Assembly: GCA_003451595.1 (NCBI GenBank)
Contig: DMDA01000033.1
Location: 1-17,379, forward strand
Direction of reading: 5' to 3'
DNA length: 17,379 nucleotides
DNA from: Chloroflexota bacterium
GTDB taxonomy: Bacteria; Chloroflexota; Anaerolineae; Caldilineales; Caldilineaceae
Program-made: the position numbers and the translations under genes
The notes under the pieces: generated by a model
Seen by the model: only the letters and a program-made list of their open reading frames with translations
The model's database searches: none
Told to the model about the DNA's origin: nothing
Shown here: positions 8,399 through 17,379 of the stretch, one piece after another
Numbering within the stretch: position 1 is the first letter of the stretch
How the letters are laid out: every line of letters starts with the position of its first letter

Positions 8399-9130
8399 TT
8401 ATTTGCGCAGTCGCCAGATTGTGGCGACATATTTGCGCCCTTTGACCAGATAATCCCACAGATTGACGCCGGTCTTGCTTTCGCCGGCGGTGCGCGGCAC
8501 ACAGACGTAGGGCACTTCCTTGAGCGCATAGCCGCAGCGTGCGGCGCGCGCCAGCAGGTCGATGCAGTATTCGCCGTAGTCACCGCGCAACCGCAGTGTA
8601 CGCAACACCCCGGCGCGACAGGCGATGAAACCGCTGGTGTAGTCATGCACGCTGTCGCCGAGCACCATCACGGCGAACCCGTTGATGATGCGGCTCAAGC
8701 TGCGCGCCATGAAGCCATGCGCCACATCGTCGCCGCCCTCGACCCAGCGCGAGCCGACGGCAATATCCGCACCTTCCTCGACAATTGCGTGCACCAGGCG
8801 AGCGACATCGGCGGGCGGCATCGACAGGTCACAGTCCATCCACGTCACGATGTCGGCGCCAAAGCTTGCCAGCGCAAAGTCGATGCCGCACTGGATCGCC
8901 GAGGTCAGCCCCTTCTGCCCGGTGCGCACATAGAGCGCCACGCGCTGCACGTCCGCCGTGTTGTAGCGACTCGCCACTGCGCGCACCACTTCCGCCGTGC
9001 CATCGGGCGAATTGTCGTCGACTACCAATACCATGTGCGGCGTCACTGCGTTTGTCAGGATGCCTTCGATCAGCGCGGCGATGTTGTCGCGTTCGTTATA
9101 GGTTGGCAGCACTGTACAGACCAGCGTCAT
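8399..9130 (-). CDS. GT2 polyprenyl-phosphate sugar transferase (Dpm1/ArnC-like)
   Basis: Family 2 glycosyltransferase of 243 residues predicted to move a sugar from a nucleotide donor onto polyprenyl phosphate on the cytoplasmic face. Motifs: V-L-P-T-Y-N-E-R-D-N-I (7-17), V-V-D-D-N-S-P-D-G-T (36-45), the metal-binding D-C-D at 99-101 in W-M-D-C-D-L-S, V-G-S-R-W (125-129) and D-Y-T-S-G-F (163-168). These are the Dpm1 subfamily hallmarks. There is no C-terminal membrane pair, so it resembles soluble bacterial/archaeal Dpm1 more than two-helix ArnC. The ATG at 9130 overlaps the methyltransferase TGA by four bases (ATGA), and GGGA lies just upstream. The frame is open further upstream, but only in antisense of the methyltransferase, so the longer version is rejected. 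The product would be donor for the GT39 enzyme at the head of the operon. Confidence 0.92.
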   Translation of the reverse strand: MTLVCTVLPTYNERDNIAALIEGILTNAVTPHMVLVVDDNSPDGTAEVVRAVASRYNTADVQRVALYVRTGQKGLTSAIQCGIDFALASFGADIVTWMDCDLSMPPADVARLVHAIVEEGADIAVGSRWVEGGDDVAHGFMARSLSRIINGFAVMVLGDSVHDYTSGFIACRAGVLRTLRLRGDYGEYCIDLLARAARCGYALKEVPYVCVPRTAGESKTGVNLWDYLVKGRKYVATIWRLRK

Positions 9131-9871
9131 CTGCGTCCCATCTCCCGTTTTGCCAACACGAACAAGCTCGTTCCCCACGGCAGATTGCGGCGACGCAACC
9201 AGGTTGCCTCGGCGCGCAACGCCACGCCCAGCAGCCGGTTGACGGCGCCTTCGTCGTAGAGATCGGGCGAGAAACCTAGCACGCCCCAGCGTTGCAGCAG
9301 CCGCACCGTCACGACCGCCGGCGCAAGCAGGCTGTTGGCAAAGGTAATGCGCGTCGGCGTCAATCCGGCGGCGCGCACCAGCGTTATGAACTCGTTGCGC
9401 CCGTAGCGTCGACCCGTGCCAAAGGCGACATCGTGCGGCCCGTAGAGCCAGGCATGCGCACTGACGCGCAGCAGCGTTGCGCCGCCGGGCAGCAGCAGCG
9501 CGTGGATCATCGCCAGCGCCTCCGCCGCGTCGATGCCGACCTGATCGACCACATCCAGCGCTGCGATCAGGGCGAAGGTAGGCCCGGCAAAGGGCAGGCG
9601 CAGCAGGTCGCCCTGCACCCAAACACCCGTAGCCGACCGGCTCTGGGCAAACGCCAACGCCTCGCCGCGCAGGTCAAGCCCGACAACCGTTGCACTCGGG
9701 CGCGTGGCTCTCAGTTCCAGCACAAACGCGCCGCCGCCACAGCCCAGCTCCAGCAGCGGCCCTGGCGGGAGCATCACGCCGTCGAGCAGCGCATGGCTGG
9801 CGGCGCGCATTCCCACATTCCAGCCGCCCACTGCATCCGCTTCGTAGAGTGTGGGCAGCAGCATTCCGGCG

Positions 9872-9879
<8 letters not shown>
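9127..9879 (-). CDS. Class I SAM-dependent methyltransferase
   Basis: Soluble 250-residue methyltransferase of the Methyltransf_11/25 type. Motif I is L-L-E-L-G-C-G-G-G (42-50), the acidic residue that binds the SAM ribose is Asp69 in V-V-G-L-D-L, a motif near 104-114 reads L-I-A-A-L-D-V-V-D-Q, and L-L-P-G-G-A-T-L-L-R (129-138) forms the usual late strand. The C-terminal part (about 180-250) is basic and helical and may bind the substrate or the membrane surface. The start is a TTG at 9879 with a GAGGTGA (9889-9883) nearby, overlapping the GT39 stop by eight bases; an ATG at 9864 would remove five residues. The stop overlaps the GT2 start. Tight coupling to two lipid-linked sugar enzymes suggests it methylates a glycan or a carrier-linked sugar, but small-molecule specificity cannot be read from sequence. 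Confidence 0.82.
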
Positions 9880-11980
<2,101 letters not shown>

Positions 11981-11986
11981 TGGGCT

Positions 11987-11992
11987 ATTGTA
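11987..11992 (-). promoter_or_regulatory. Possible -10 box for the glycan operon
   Basis: On the minus strand this reads TACAAT, one base from the TATAAT consensus, six bases before the GT39 ATG at 11980. Transcription would begin at or next to the ATG, giving a leaderless mRNA; consistent with this, no Shine-Dalgarno sequence precedes the ATG. The -35 position has no recognisable hexamer, so confidence is low. Confidence 0.3.
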
Positions 11993-12056
11993 GCACGGTT
12001 GCGAGGAAGGTGGCGGATTATGTGGGGCGTGATAAAAAGCTGTTAGGAACTATGAC

Positions 12057-12548
12057 TCACTCACCAGCAAGCGAGAGCGCCACCTCGAAGAGTCGTTGAT
12101 CAAGCCGAAAACCTGTCTGGCGAAGCAACTCCAGCAGATTATGTGCGACCGGAATCAGCCCTGCTTGCTTGGCATCGACAATCAACCCTACTGTGCCCTT
12201 GACCGTGAGTCCGAGTTCAATCGCAAACTGGCGCGCCAGCCGGTCATCCAAACCTGCGATCAGTTCATGCGACCTGCGTGCAAGTGCGATGACTGCACGT
12301 TCGCCTTCACCTAACCTGTTTGTAGGCATGCAAGCTATCTCCGTCTGCGAGACTGCACTGATGGTGATAAAGTCCAGTGTGCGTGGGTCTACAACGCCGG
12401 GAGTTAGCGAGCGTCCAACATCCAACTCAAAGATTACCTGGCCAGGCACAAGGATTGTATGGAATAATTGAGGCAGTAAATGCAGATGCCGGATTCTGCC
12501 CAAGTAGAACAAGACGGAGGTGTCGCAGACGAAACCTGCAGCCATCAC
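12057..12548 (-). CDS. DUF3368 PIN-like toxin
   Basis: Protein of 163 residues of the DUF3368 / COG2405 family, PIN-fold putative RNases that serve as toxins. The PIN-type acidic residues are visible: Asp9 in V-C-D-T-S-V-L (7-13), Glu41 in V-I-F-E-L-D (38-43), Glu81/Glu83 in G-E-G-E-R-A-V (80-86) and Asp101/Asp102 in G-L-D-D-R-L-A-R (99-106). The typical C-terminal run K-G-T-V-G-L-I...A-K-Q-A-G-L-I-P (117-133) and a final F-R-L-D segment are also present. Length is normal and no residue is missing, so it looks functional. The ATG at 12548 overlaps the antitoxin TGA by four bases (12545-12548), so the antitoxin is translated first and the toxin is coupled to it. The target RNA is unknown for this family. 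Confidence 0.9.
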   Translation of the reverse strand: MMAAGFVCDTSVLFYLGRIRHLHLLPQLFHTILVPGQVIFELDVGRSLTPGVVDPRTLDFITISAVSQTEIACMPTNRLGEGERAVIALARRSHELIAGLDDRLARQFAIELGLTVKGTVGLIVDAKQAGLIPVAHNLLELLRQTGFRLDQRLFEVALSLAGE

Positions 12549-12811
12549 CCGATCTCGGTTCGAAGTTCATCCGGTGTGATTTGTGACACAGCAATATTGT
12601 ACTGCCCACACAGGTCAAGAAAGAGCACCTTGGGCACGCCTGCCAGCTCAGCGGCTGCACCGGCCGATAACTTCCCCAACTGGAACAGCATCAACGCGCC
12701 GTACAGACGCAGGTCTCGACCAAGCTCATCTGGCGTGCGGTTGAGCCTCCTCTGCACATCGTACGGTATGCGAAATGTCACGACTTCTTCTGGTTGCCCT
12801 ATGGCGTTCAT
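12545..12811 (-). CDS. UPF0175 antitoxin
   Basis: Protein of 88 residues of the UPF0175 / COG2886 family, the usual partner of DUF3368 toxins. The N-terminal V-V-T-F-R-I-P strand (10-16) is followed by helices and the family helix-turn-helix-like core G-K-L-S-A-G-A-A-A-E-L-A-G-V (46-59) with a L-F-L-D-L-C segment. It probably neutralises the toxin by direct binding and may repress its own operon through the helix-turn-helix. The start at 12811 is supported by an AAGGAG (12823-12818) six bases upstream. Directly repeated AACGATAC sequences at 12866-12887 are possible operator sites upstream. The gene lies alone with its toxin between the glycan operon and an intergenic repeat block. Confidence 0.88.
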   Translation of the reverse strand: MNAIGQPEEVVTFRIPYDVQRRLNRTPDELGRDLRLYGALMLFQLGKLSAGAAAELAGVPKVLFLDLCGQYNIAVSQITPDELRTEIG

Positions 12812-12817
12812 GCATCT

Positions 12818-12823
12818 CTCCTT
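12818..12823 (-). promoter_or_regulatory. Ribosome binding site of the antitoxin
   Basis: AAGGAG on the minus strand, six bases before the ATG at 12811: a near-ideal site, consistent with high antitoxin synthesis relative to the toxin, which depends on coupling. Confidence 0.6.
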
Positions 12824-12865
12824 TGCCTATGCTCATAACGCAATTCTACCACGTGTAGCACCTAT

Positions 12866-12887
12866 AACGATACAACGTAAACGATAC
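12866..12887. repeat. Direct 8-bp repeat upstream of the toxin-antitoxin genes
   Basis: AACGATAC occurs at 12866-12873 and 12880-12887, 14 bases start to start. The pair lies 55-76 bases upstream of the antitoxin start, where an operator would be expected. On the minus strand a TAGAAT between it and the gene could be a -10 box, but no convincing -35 is present. Function is inferred from position only. Confidence 0.35.
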
Positions 12888-12919
12888 GGGTGACTTCGTC
12901 ATGTTTGGGGCAGGAGTTT

Positions 12920-13052
12920 GCTGCGTAGGTCATCGCCTCCGGCGTGACACGGTGACTGTTGAGCGTGTCATCCCTCTGCATCAGCGCCGGCTGCGTAGGT
13001 CATTGCCTCCGGCGTGACATGGCAACCCGTCACGCCGGAGGCGATGACCTAC
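12920..13052. repeat. Three-copy 24-bp repeat block with a long hairpin
   Basis: A 24-bp sequence starting GTAGGTCAT and ending CGGCGTGAC occurs at 12925-12948 and 12995-13018 in the same orientation, and at 13029-13052 inverted. The second copy differs from the first by one base. The second and third copies can pair over all 24 positions (one G-U) around a 10-base loop. The identity of the direct copies extends upstream to 12920 and 12990. A further 7-bp inverted repeat, TGACACG/CGTGTCA, lies at 12945-12951 and 12964-12970. There is no transposase or significant reading frame. The 339-base gene-free stretch 12812-13150 otherwise holds only the antitoxin upstream region and a possible promoter at 13084. 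Confidence 0.85.
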
Positions 13053-13083
13053 TGGAGGTGCGCCCAGCGCTCTAGCACCCATT

Positions 13084-13111
13084 TTGCGAATTCATGTCCG
13101 GCGGGTATATG
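13084..13111 (+). promoter_or_regulatory. Possible promoter for the membrane protein gene
   Basis: TTGCGA (13084-13089), a 16-base spacer and TATATG (13106-13111) resemble a sigma-70-type promoter, four of six matches in each box. Transcription would start about 30 bases before the ATG at 13151. It lies just downstream of the hairpin repeat. Confidence 0.35.
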
Positions 13112-13150
13112 CTGGATCAAAAGCTCCCATTGCCATAGAAAGGATCGACG

Positions 13151-13894
13151 ATGTCGGAAGCGATGCGCATGTGGGTGGAAATTTCGTTCAATATAGTCTA
13201 CTTGATCGTGGTGTGGTGGCTGGTGGCGCTGATGGCGCTGCGCATGGACGCGGTGACGCCCGACGACCGGCCCACGGCACGGCGCATGATGTGGGCGTTT
13301 GCGCTGCTGGCGCTCGGCGACACCGGGCACGTCGGCTTTCGCGTGCTGGCGTATGCGTTGGGCGGTCTGGAGGCGACGCCGGTCGTCCTGGGCGTGCCGG
13401 TGAGCCTGGTCGGGCTGGGTGCGCTGGCGACCGCCATTACTGTGACCTTCTTCTATGTGCTGGTGCTGGATGCCTGGCGCGTGCGCTTTCATCGGCGATA
13501 CGGTTGGTTCGAATATCTGCTGCTGGCGGCGGCGGTGGTGCGGCTGGTGGTGATGGCGCTGCCACAGAACGCGTGGGAGAGTGTCGTCCCGCCGCAGCCG
13601 TGGTCGACGATCCGCAACCTGCCGCTGATGTTGCTTGGCCTGGGCGCGGCAGCGCTGATCCTGCGTGACGCGCGCGCCGCCCACGACCGCACCTTTTTCT
13701 GGATCGGCGTGATGATCCTGGTCTCCTACGCCTGCTATGCGCCGGTGATCTTCTTCGTGCAACAGAACCCGCTGATCGGCATGTTGATGATCCCCAAGAC
13801 GATGGCCTATGTCGCCATCGCCTTGATCGCCTACAACGGCCTCTGGCGCGCGGCGCGGCCAAGTCAAACTGGACGTCCGGCGCTGGCAGCATAG
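13151..13894 (+). CDS. Seven-helix membrane protein of unknown function
   Basis: I do not recognise a named family. The 247-residue product is strongly hydrophobic, with seven likely membrane helices at about 10-30, 45-70, 84-107, 119-137, 155-171, 180-202 and 208-232, short loops, and a hydrophilic C-terminal tail (A-A-R-P-S-Q-T-G-R-P). Basic clusters follow helix 1 (R-P-T-A-R-R near 40-45) and helix 3 (V-R-F-H-R-R near 111-116). A histidine and an aspartate lie inside or near helix 2 (G-D-T-G-H, 56-60), which might be functional. The start is supported by AAAGGA (13139-13144) six bases before the ATG. The next gene follows 53 bases downstream on the same strand and is exported, so the two may be cotranscribed. 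Other frames here are open only because of the high GC content. Confidence 0.78.
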   Translation: MSEAMRMWVEISFNIVYLIVVWWLVALMALRMDAVTPDDRPTARRMMWAFALLALGDTGHVGFRVLAYALGGLEATPVVLGVPVSLVGLGALATAITVTFFYVLVLDAWRVRFHRRYGWFEYLLLAAAVVRLVVMALPQNAWESVVPPQPWSTIRNLPLMLLGLGAAALILRDARAAHDRTFFWIGVMILVSYACYAPVIFFVQQNPLIGMLMIPKTMAYVAIALIAYNGLWRAARPSQTGRPALAA

Positions 13895-13947
13895 AAACCT
13901 GGATATGCCCTACTGACTCGACCAGGATTGTCCGCTACGCTGCGAGA

Positions 13948-16900
13948 ATGAATAGGTTTTTGAGCGTCGCGATGGCAATGCTGGTGGTGTGGTTTGTGCT
14001 TTACCAATTCTCCGATTCACCCCAGCCAATCCTGGCGCAAACGCCTGCACCTGAAGTCGGCATGCACGTTGCGCGTGGTGATGCTGCGCACATGCAAGCG
14101 GCGCGCGCAGCTGGCGGCAGGTTTGTCGTGGTCGTCTTCTCGTGGCGCGACATCGAGCCTGTCCCCAACTATCTCTACTGGGAGACGCCGGACGCGACTT
14201 TACGCGCCGCCGATTTTGCCGGAATTCAGGTCGTTGCGCGACTGGATCGTCCTCCGCAGTGGGCGCTGGATGCAGAGTCGCCCACGCCGTGGGACTTGGA
14301 CGCCTACGCCACGTTTACACAAAAAGTTGCTGCCCGGTATGGCGACCGATTGGCGGGTGTGATTGTCTGGAACGAGCCGAATCTGGCGCTCGAATGGCAC
14401 GCAGAAACGCCTTCCGCCGCTGACTATGCCGTCATGTTGCAGCGCGTCTACCCCGCAATCAAGGCTGTTGCGCCTGAACTGCCGGTGCTGGCGGCTGGCC
14501 TGGCTTTCACCATCGGCGACGACGTCACCGCCGTCAACGATCTGGCATATCTGTCCGCGCTGTACGATGCGGGCGCTGGCGCTTATTTCGATGTGCTGGC
14601 AGCGCATCCCTACGGTTTTGGGCGACCGCCAGCGGAAGACCCTGCACCAGATCGTCTCAATTTCCGCCGTTTGGAACTGCACCGCGCGATCATGGAGCAG
14701 AACGGCGACAACGACAAACCGATCTGGATCACCGAGATGGGATGGCGCACCTCGGCGCCAGACTTCGCTGACCGTTGGCAGGTGGTCACGCTGGCGCAAC
14801 AGCGCGATTACACGCTGGCAGCGCTCGACCTGGGTGCAACATATCCCTGGCTGCAACGCATGGCGCTATGGGAATTGACCGCCGCTGAAGATGACTATGG
14901 CTATGCACTCTGGCAGGGTGAGGGCCGCACTACACCTGCCTACGACGCGCTGGCAGCGCGCAACCGGGCAAGTCCACCGCCTTCCGCAGTAGCGCATTCC
15001 GCCGCCGACGACTGCCTCACCACTTCGACTTGCGCGCCTGTTGAAATCCTTGCCGACGACGTCATCATACGGCTGGGAGACCGCGGCGAACTGCATCCGC
15101 ATTGGGTGCATCTTCATCGCGGCGGTGAGCGCTTTAGCCCAGCATGGGAAGGTGAGTTCTTTGTCGACGCAGCGCAGGCGTCGCTGCCGCACACGTTGAT
15201 GCTGGAGACAATGCAGGTCGATCAGCCGACCAACACGGTCTGGGTCAACAATGAACTGGTTGGGCTTCTTCGCCCGCGTACGCGCCCCGACCCGACCAGC
15301 ACCTGGGTGATGCAGCGGATCGATCTGCCAGCGGGTATACTCACGGGTGGGCGCAACACGCTGCGCATCGAAAGCGGCCAGCGTAATCCGACGCGCACAT
15401 TTCGCTGGTGGCGGTGGGAGAATTTCCAAATCTGCAACATTCACGTACAGGTCACGGGCAACAACACGACCATCGCCAATTTCAGCACCACTGAAGCCGA
15501 AGCCCTGCGCTGGGAGACACTCATGTCACCGCCTGGTTGGGGCGAAGCAATTCGCCTGCGCGCTGGCGCAAGCACGGCTGACGCTGCACCGGTGATCTGG
15601 TTGACCGGCAATCGCACCGGGCAGGTGTGGCGCGGTGAATTGATGGCATCAGACGAACTGAGCTTGCAGAAGATGAACGCCGGAGCGCACCCTCTCGTGT
15701 TCACCGATGTTGCGGATGACGGCGATGCACAGTTGGCGGCGACGAACGCCGGTCTTTTTTGGCGTCAGAACAAAGGCGCATGGATGCCTGTGGACGGTGC
15801 GCCGCCAACCTATATGCACGTCGTCCTGCACAACGCCGATGGGTGGTACGCGGGTGCGGAGGGGGATGGTCTTTGGCGCGCAGATGCTGCAGCGGGCGTG
15901 TGGCGACGTGCTGCGCTCTTCGGGCGCACGGTGCTCGACCTCGCCAGTGACGACAGCAGATTGATCGCTGCCACCGACGCCGGCGTCTATGTCCGTGAAT
16001 TGGGACGCTGGCGACGTCTACCAGCTTTACCGGCCGATCAACGCAGTATCGCCGATGCCAATTTTGCCCCTCGCGTCTTCATCGGTAAGGCGGGCGAGAT
16101 CGTTGTGCGCAGTGAGGCGAGGTTACTGCGCTGGGATGAACAGGGACAGGCATGGCTACCGTTTGGACCGGCGCGCCTGCAGGGACGGCTTTATACTGTC
16201 CTCGACTGCTGCACGGCGGGTGCGCTGGTCGGCGGTAGCCACACCGGTCTCTGGCAGTTGCAGCCGGACGAGGAGTGGCAGCGCGTCGACGGCGCAGTAT
16301 TCGATTACCTTGAATTCAGTGATGCAATCCGCTTGGACGATCAGATGATCTGGGCGACCACCAATGGCGTGTTTGCAGCACAAGACGACGCCCCGCTCGA
16401 TAGATTGACGAGCTGGCGCGCAGTACAAGGATTGCCGGTCACTGTCACCGCACTACTTGTCGATCCTGCCGATTCGACCTTGTGGCTGGCAGGCACGCCG
16501 ACCGGCGTCTATCGCAGCCTCGACGCTGGTGCAAGCTGGCAGGCGATCAGCCCGCCATGGGTCGTGTGGGATATGGCGCTGGGCGTCGACGGGCGGCTGT
16601 ATGTCGCCACCACAGGCGGCGTGCATTCGACCGCCGAGGTGCAGCGCGATCCGGTTGTCTGGCGCACGGCAGCCGGTCTGGAGGAGGTGACCTTCTTCAC
16701 CGTCAGTCCCGACACAACCAGCGCCGATCGGTTCTGGGCGGGCACATGGGGCAACGACATTGGCGTCAGCAAAGACGGCGGTGAGACGATCGCACGGCTC
16801 GGCGCCGGTTTGGAGACGTTGAGCATCCTGTCGATCCTGCGTCACCCGACTCCTGGGCAATTCACTGTGGGCACAATCGAAGGCTTGTTCCGCAGCGATG

Positions 16901-17310
16901 ATGACGGCGCGAGCTGGTTCAAGCTGCCCGGCGCGCTGACCCGGCAGACGGTCTATGCGCTGCTGCAGGGCGACGACGGCGTGCTGTGGGCTGGCGCAGC
17001 GGATGGGCTGTGGCGCAGCAACGATTACGGCGTCACCTGGCAGCGTATCAACGCGTTGGCGGCGACTACCGTCATTCGCCTCGGTCGCATCGATCTGCCT
17101 GACGGCCCCCTCTACTGGGCAGGCAGCGAGGATGCCGGGCTGTGGTTGAGCCGCGATCTTGGCGCAACCTGGCGCTTTGGCGGCTTGGCTGGGCGCAGCG
17201 TCTATGCCCTGGCTCCGGCTGGTGAGCAATGGCTGGCGGCGACGGATATGGGCATCGCCGCCAGCAGCTTCTCGGCATTGCTGGGCGCGCTACCGCTTTA
17301 CCAACGGTAG
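13948..17310 (+). CDS. Exported clan-A glycosidase with Asp-box beta-propeller
   Basis: Large exported protein of 1120 residues. An N-terminal hydrophobic segment (about 5-20, with a possible cleavage region near I-L-A-Q at 28-31) targets it outward. Residues about 36-340 form a TIM-barrel of the GH5/GH39 (clan A) type, with the acid/base Glu143 in W-N-E-P-N (141-145) and the probable nucleophile Glu263 in W-I-T-E-M-G-W (260-266). Residues about 365-510 are a beta-rich domain like a carbohydrate-binding module, with a W-W-R-W patch (487-490) and a Cys pair in a linker (356, 362). Residues about 545-1110 form one or two beta-propellers with five Asp-box-like motifs: S-L-D-A-G-A-S-W (857-864), S-K-D-G-G-E-T (941-947), S-D-D-D-G-A-S-W (983-990), S-N-D-Y-G-V-T-W (1024-1031) and S-R-D-L-G-A-T-W (1068-1075). 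It may bind and cut an extracellular polysaccharide; the substrate is unknown. Confidence 0.85.
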   Translation: MNRFLSVAMAMLVVWFVLYQFSDSPQPILAQTPAPEVGMHVARGDAAHMQAARAAGGRFVVVVFSWRDIEPVPNYLYWETPDATLRAADFAGIQVVARLDRPPQWALDAESPTPWDLDAYATFTQKVAARYGDRLAGVIVWNEPNLALEWHAETPSAADYAVMLQRVYPAIKAVAPELPVLAAGLAFTIGDDVTAVNDLAYLSALYDAGAGAYFDVLAAHPYGFGRPPAEDPAPDRLNFRRLELHRAIMEQNGDNDKPIWITEMGWRTSAPDFADRWQVVTLAQQRDYTLAALDLGATYPWLQRMALWELTAAEDDYGYALWQGEGRTTPAYDALAARNRASPPPSAVAHSAADDCLTTSTCAPVEILADDVIIRLGDRGELHPHWVHLHRGGERFSPAWEGEFFVDAAQASLPHTLMLETMQVDQPTNTVWVNNELVGLLRPRTRPDPTSTWVMQRIDLPAGILTGGRNTLRIESGQRNPTRTFRWWRWENFQICNIHVQVTGNNTTIANFSTTEAEALRWETLMSPPGWGEAIRLRAGASTADAAPVIWLTGNRTGQVWRGELMASDELSLQKMNAGAHPLVFTDVADDGDAQLAATNAGLFWRQNKGAWMPVDGAPPTYMHVVLHNADGWYAGAEGDGLWRADAAAGVWRRAALFGRTVLDLASDDSRLIAATDAGVYVRELGRWRRLPALPADQRSIADANFAPRVFIGKAGEIVVRSEARLLRWDEQGQAWLPFGPARLQGRLYTVLDCCTAGALVGGSHTGLWQLQPDEEWQRVDGAVFDYLEFSDAIRLDDQMIWATTNGVFAAQDDAPLDRLTSWRAVQGLPVTVTALLVDPADSTLWLAGTPTGVYRSLDAGASWQAISPPWVVWDMALGVDGRLYVATTGGVHSTAEVQRDPVVWRTAAGLEEVTFFTVSPDTTSADRFWAGTWGNDIGVSKDGGETIARLGAGLETLSILSILRHPTPGQFTVGTIEGLFRSDDDGASWFKLPGALTRQTVYALLQGDDGVLWAGAADGLWRSNDYGVTWQRINALAATTVIRLGRIDLPDGPLYWAGSEDAGLWLSRDLGATWRFGGLAGRSVYALAPAGEQWLAATDMGIAASSFSALLGALPLYQR

Positions 17311-17319
17311 AGGTTACAT

Positions 17320-17379
17320 CTATCCGGGAAAGTGGAGCGCCTCCCCGACCTTCAAGGTGCGGTATATGCCAGGAAAGGC
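17320..17379 (-). CDS. Probable 3' end of a convergent gene, cut by the window
   Basis: On the minus strand 19 codons are open from the window edge to a TAG at 17322-17320. The peptide ends T-L-K-V-G-E-A-L-H-F-P-G, which has the look of a real protein C-terminus. Only nine bases would separate this stop from the stop of the glycosidase-propeller gene, so the two genes would converge. The fragment is too short to name. Confidence 0.35.
   Translation of the reverse strand, partial: AFPGIYRTLKVGEALHFPG

Noticed and set aside
9131..9622. Upstream extension of the GT2 frame to 407 codons
   Set aside because: The extension lies wholly over the methyltransferase gene in another frame. The ATG at 9130 sits right before the conserved first strand and forms an ATGA overlap.
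12841..12864. CTAC/GTAG inverted repeat as antitoxin operator
   Set aside because: The arms are only four bases and do not extend; this is within chance for a sequence of this size. The AACGATAC direct repeat is a better candidate.
12920..13052. CRISPR array or tRNA
   Set aside because: One of three copies is inverted, spacing is unequal (70 and 34 bases), and no cloverleaf can be drawn.
13084..13668. Alternative 194-codon plus-strand frame over the membrane protein gene
   Set aside because: Gly/Ala/Arg-rich composition, no ribosome site, and it ends inside the better-supported frame starting at 13151.
13049..13867. 272-codon minus-strand frame opposite the seven-helix protein
   Set aside because: It is a low-complexity Arg/His/Gln-rich product that runs into the inverted repeat; the plus strand has the ribosome site and a coherent membrane protein.

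Overview
The window is about 60% GC with dense, short-spaced operons. Gene content points to a Chloroflexota bacterium of the Anaerolineae/Caldilineae type: a multi-LysM L,D-transpeptidase, an FtsX-type ABC exporter with two ATPases, a GT39-type membrane glycosyltransferase with an extracytoplasmic beta-rich tail, a UPF0175/DUF3368 toxin-antitoxin pair, and a very large Asp-box propeller protein. This assignment is inferred from gene families; there is no rRNA or other marker to prove it.

Layout. (1) Positions 1-416, minus strand: a small unrecognised gene and the start of a second gene coupled to it by an ATGA overlap, in DNA that is more AT-rich than the rest. (2) Positions 417-3050, plus strand: a secreted five-LysM L,D-transpeptidase followed closely by a HypE/AIR-synthase-like protein. 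(3) Positions 3189-7063, plus strand: a tightly overlapping ABC operon with a fused double-FtsX permease and two different ATPases, the second with a TTG start and a degenerate signature motif. (4) Positions 7136-11980, minus strand: a four-gene glycan operon, transcribed as GT39/ArnT-like transferase, SAM methyltransferase, Dpm1/ArnC-like GT2, then DegT/ArnB-like aminotransferase. The GT39 gene carries an in-frame composite repeat bracketed by a 10-bp direct duplication. (5) Positions 12057-13052: a toxin-antitoxin module and an intergenic block with three copies of a 24-bp repeat, two of which form a long hairpin. (6) Positions 13151-17310, plus strand: a seven-helix membrane protein and a 1120-residue exported protein with a clan-A glycosidase domain, a beta-sandwich and an Asp-box propeller. 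(7) The last 60 bases appear to be the 3' end of a convergent minus-strand gene.

How the genes fit together. Much of the window concerns the cell envelope: peptidoglycan cross-linking or remodelling (LysM L,D-transpeptidase), export or extraction across the membrane (FtsX-ABC), attachment of a lipid-carried, possibly amino and methylated, sugar to an envelope acceptor (the minus-strand operon), and extracytoplasmic polysaccharide binding or cleavage (the glycosidase-propeller protein). I see no tRNA, rRNA, CRISPR array, transposase or phage gene. Nothing here is clearly a wholly new system. The most distinctive items are the Arn-like cassette with its repeat-invaded glycosyltransferase, the asymmetric dual-ATPase exporter, and the glycosidase-propeller fusion.
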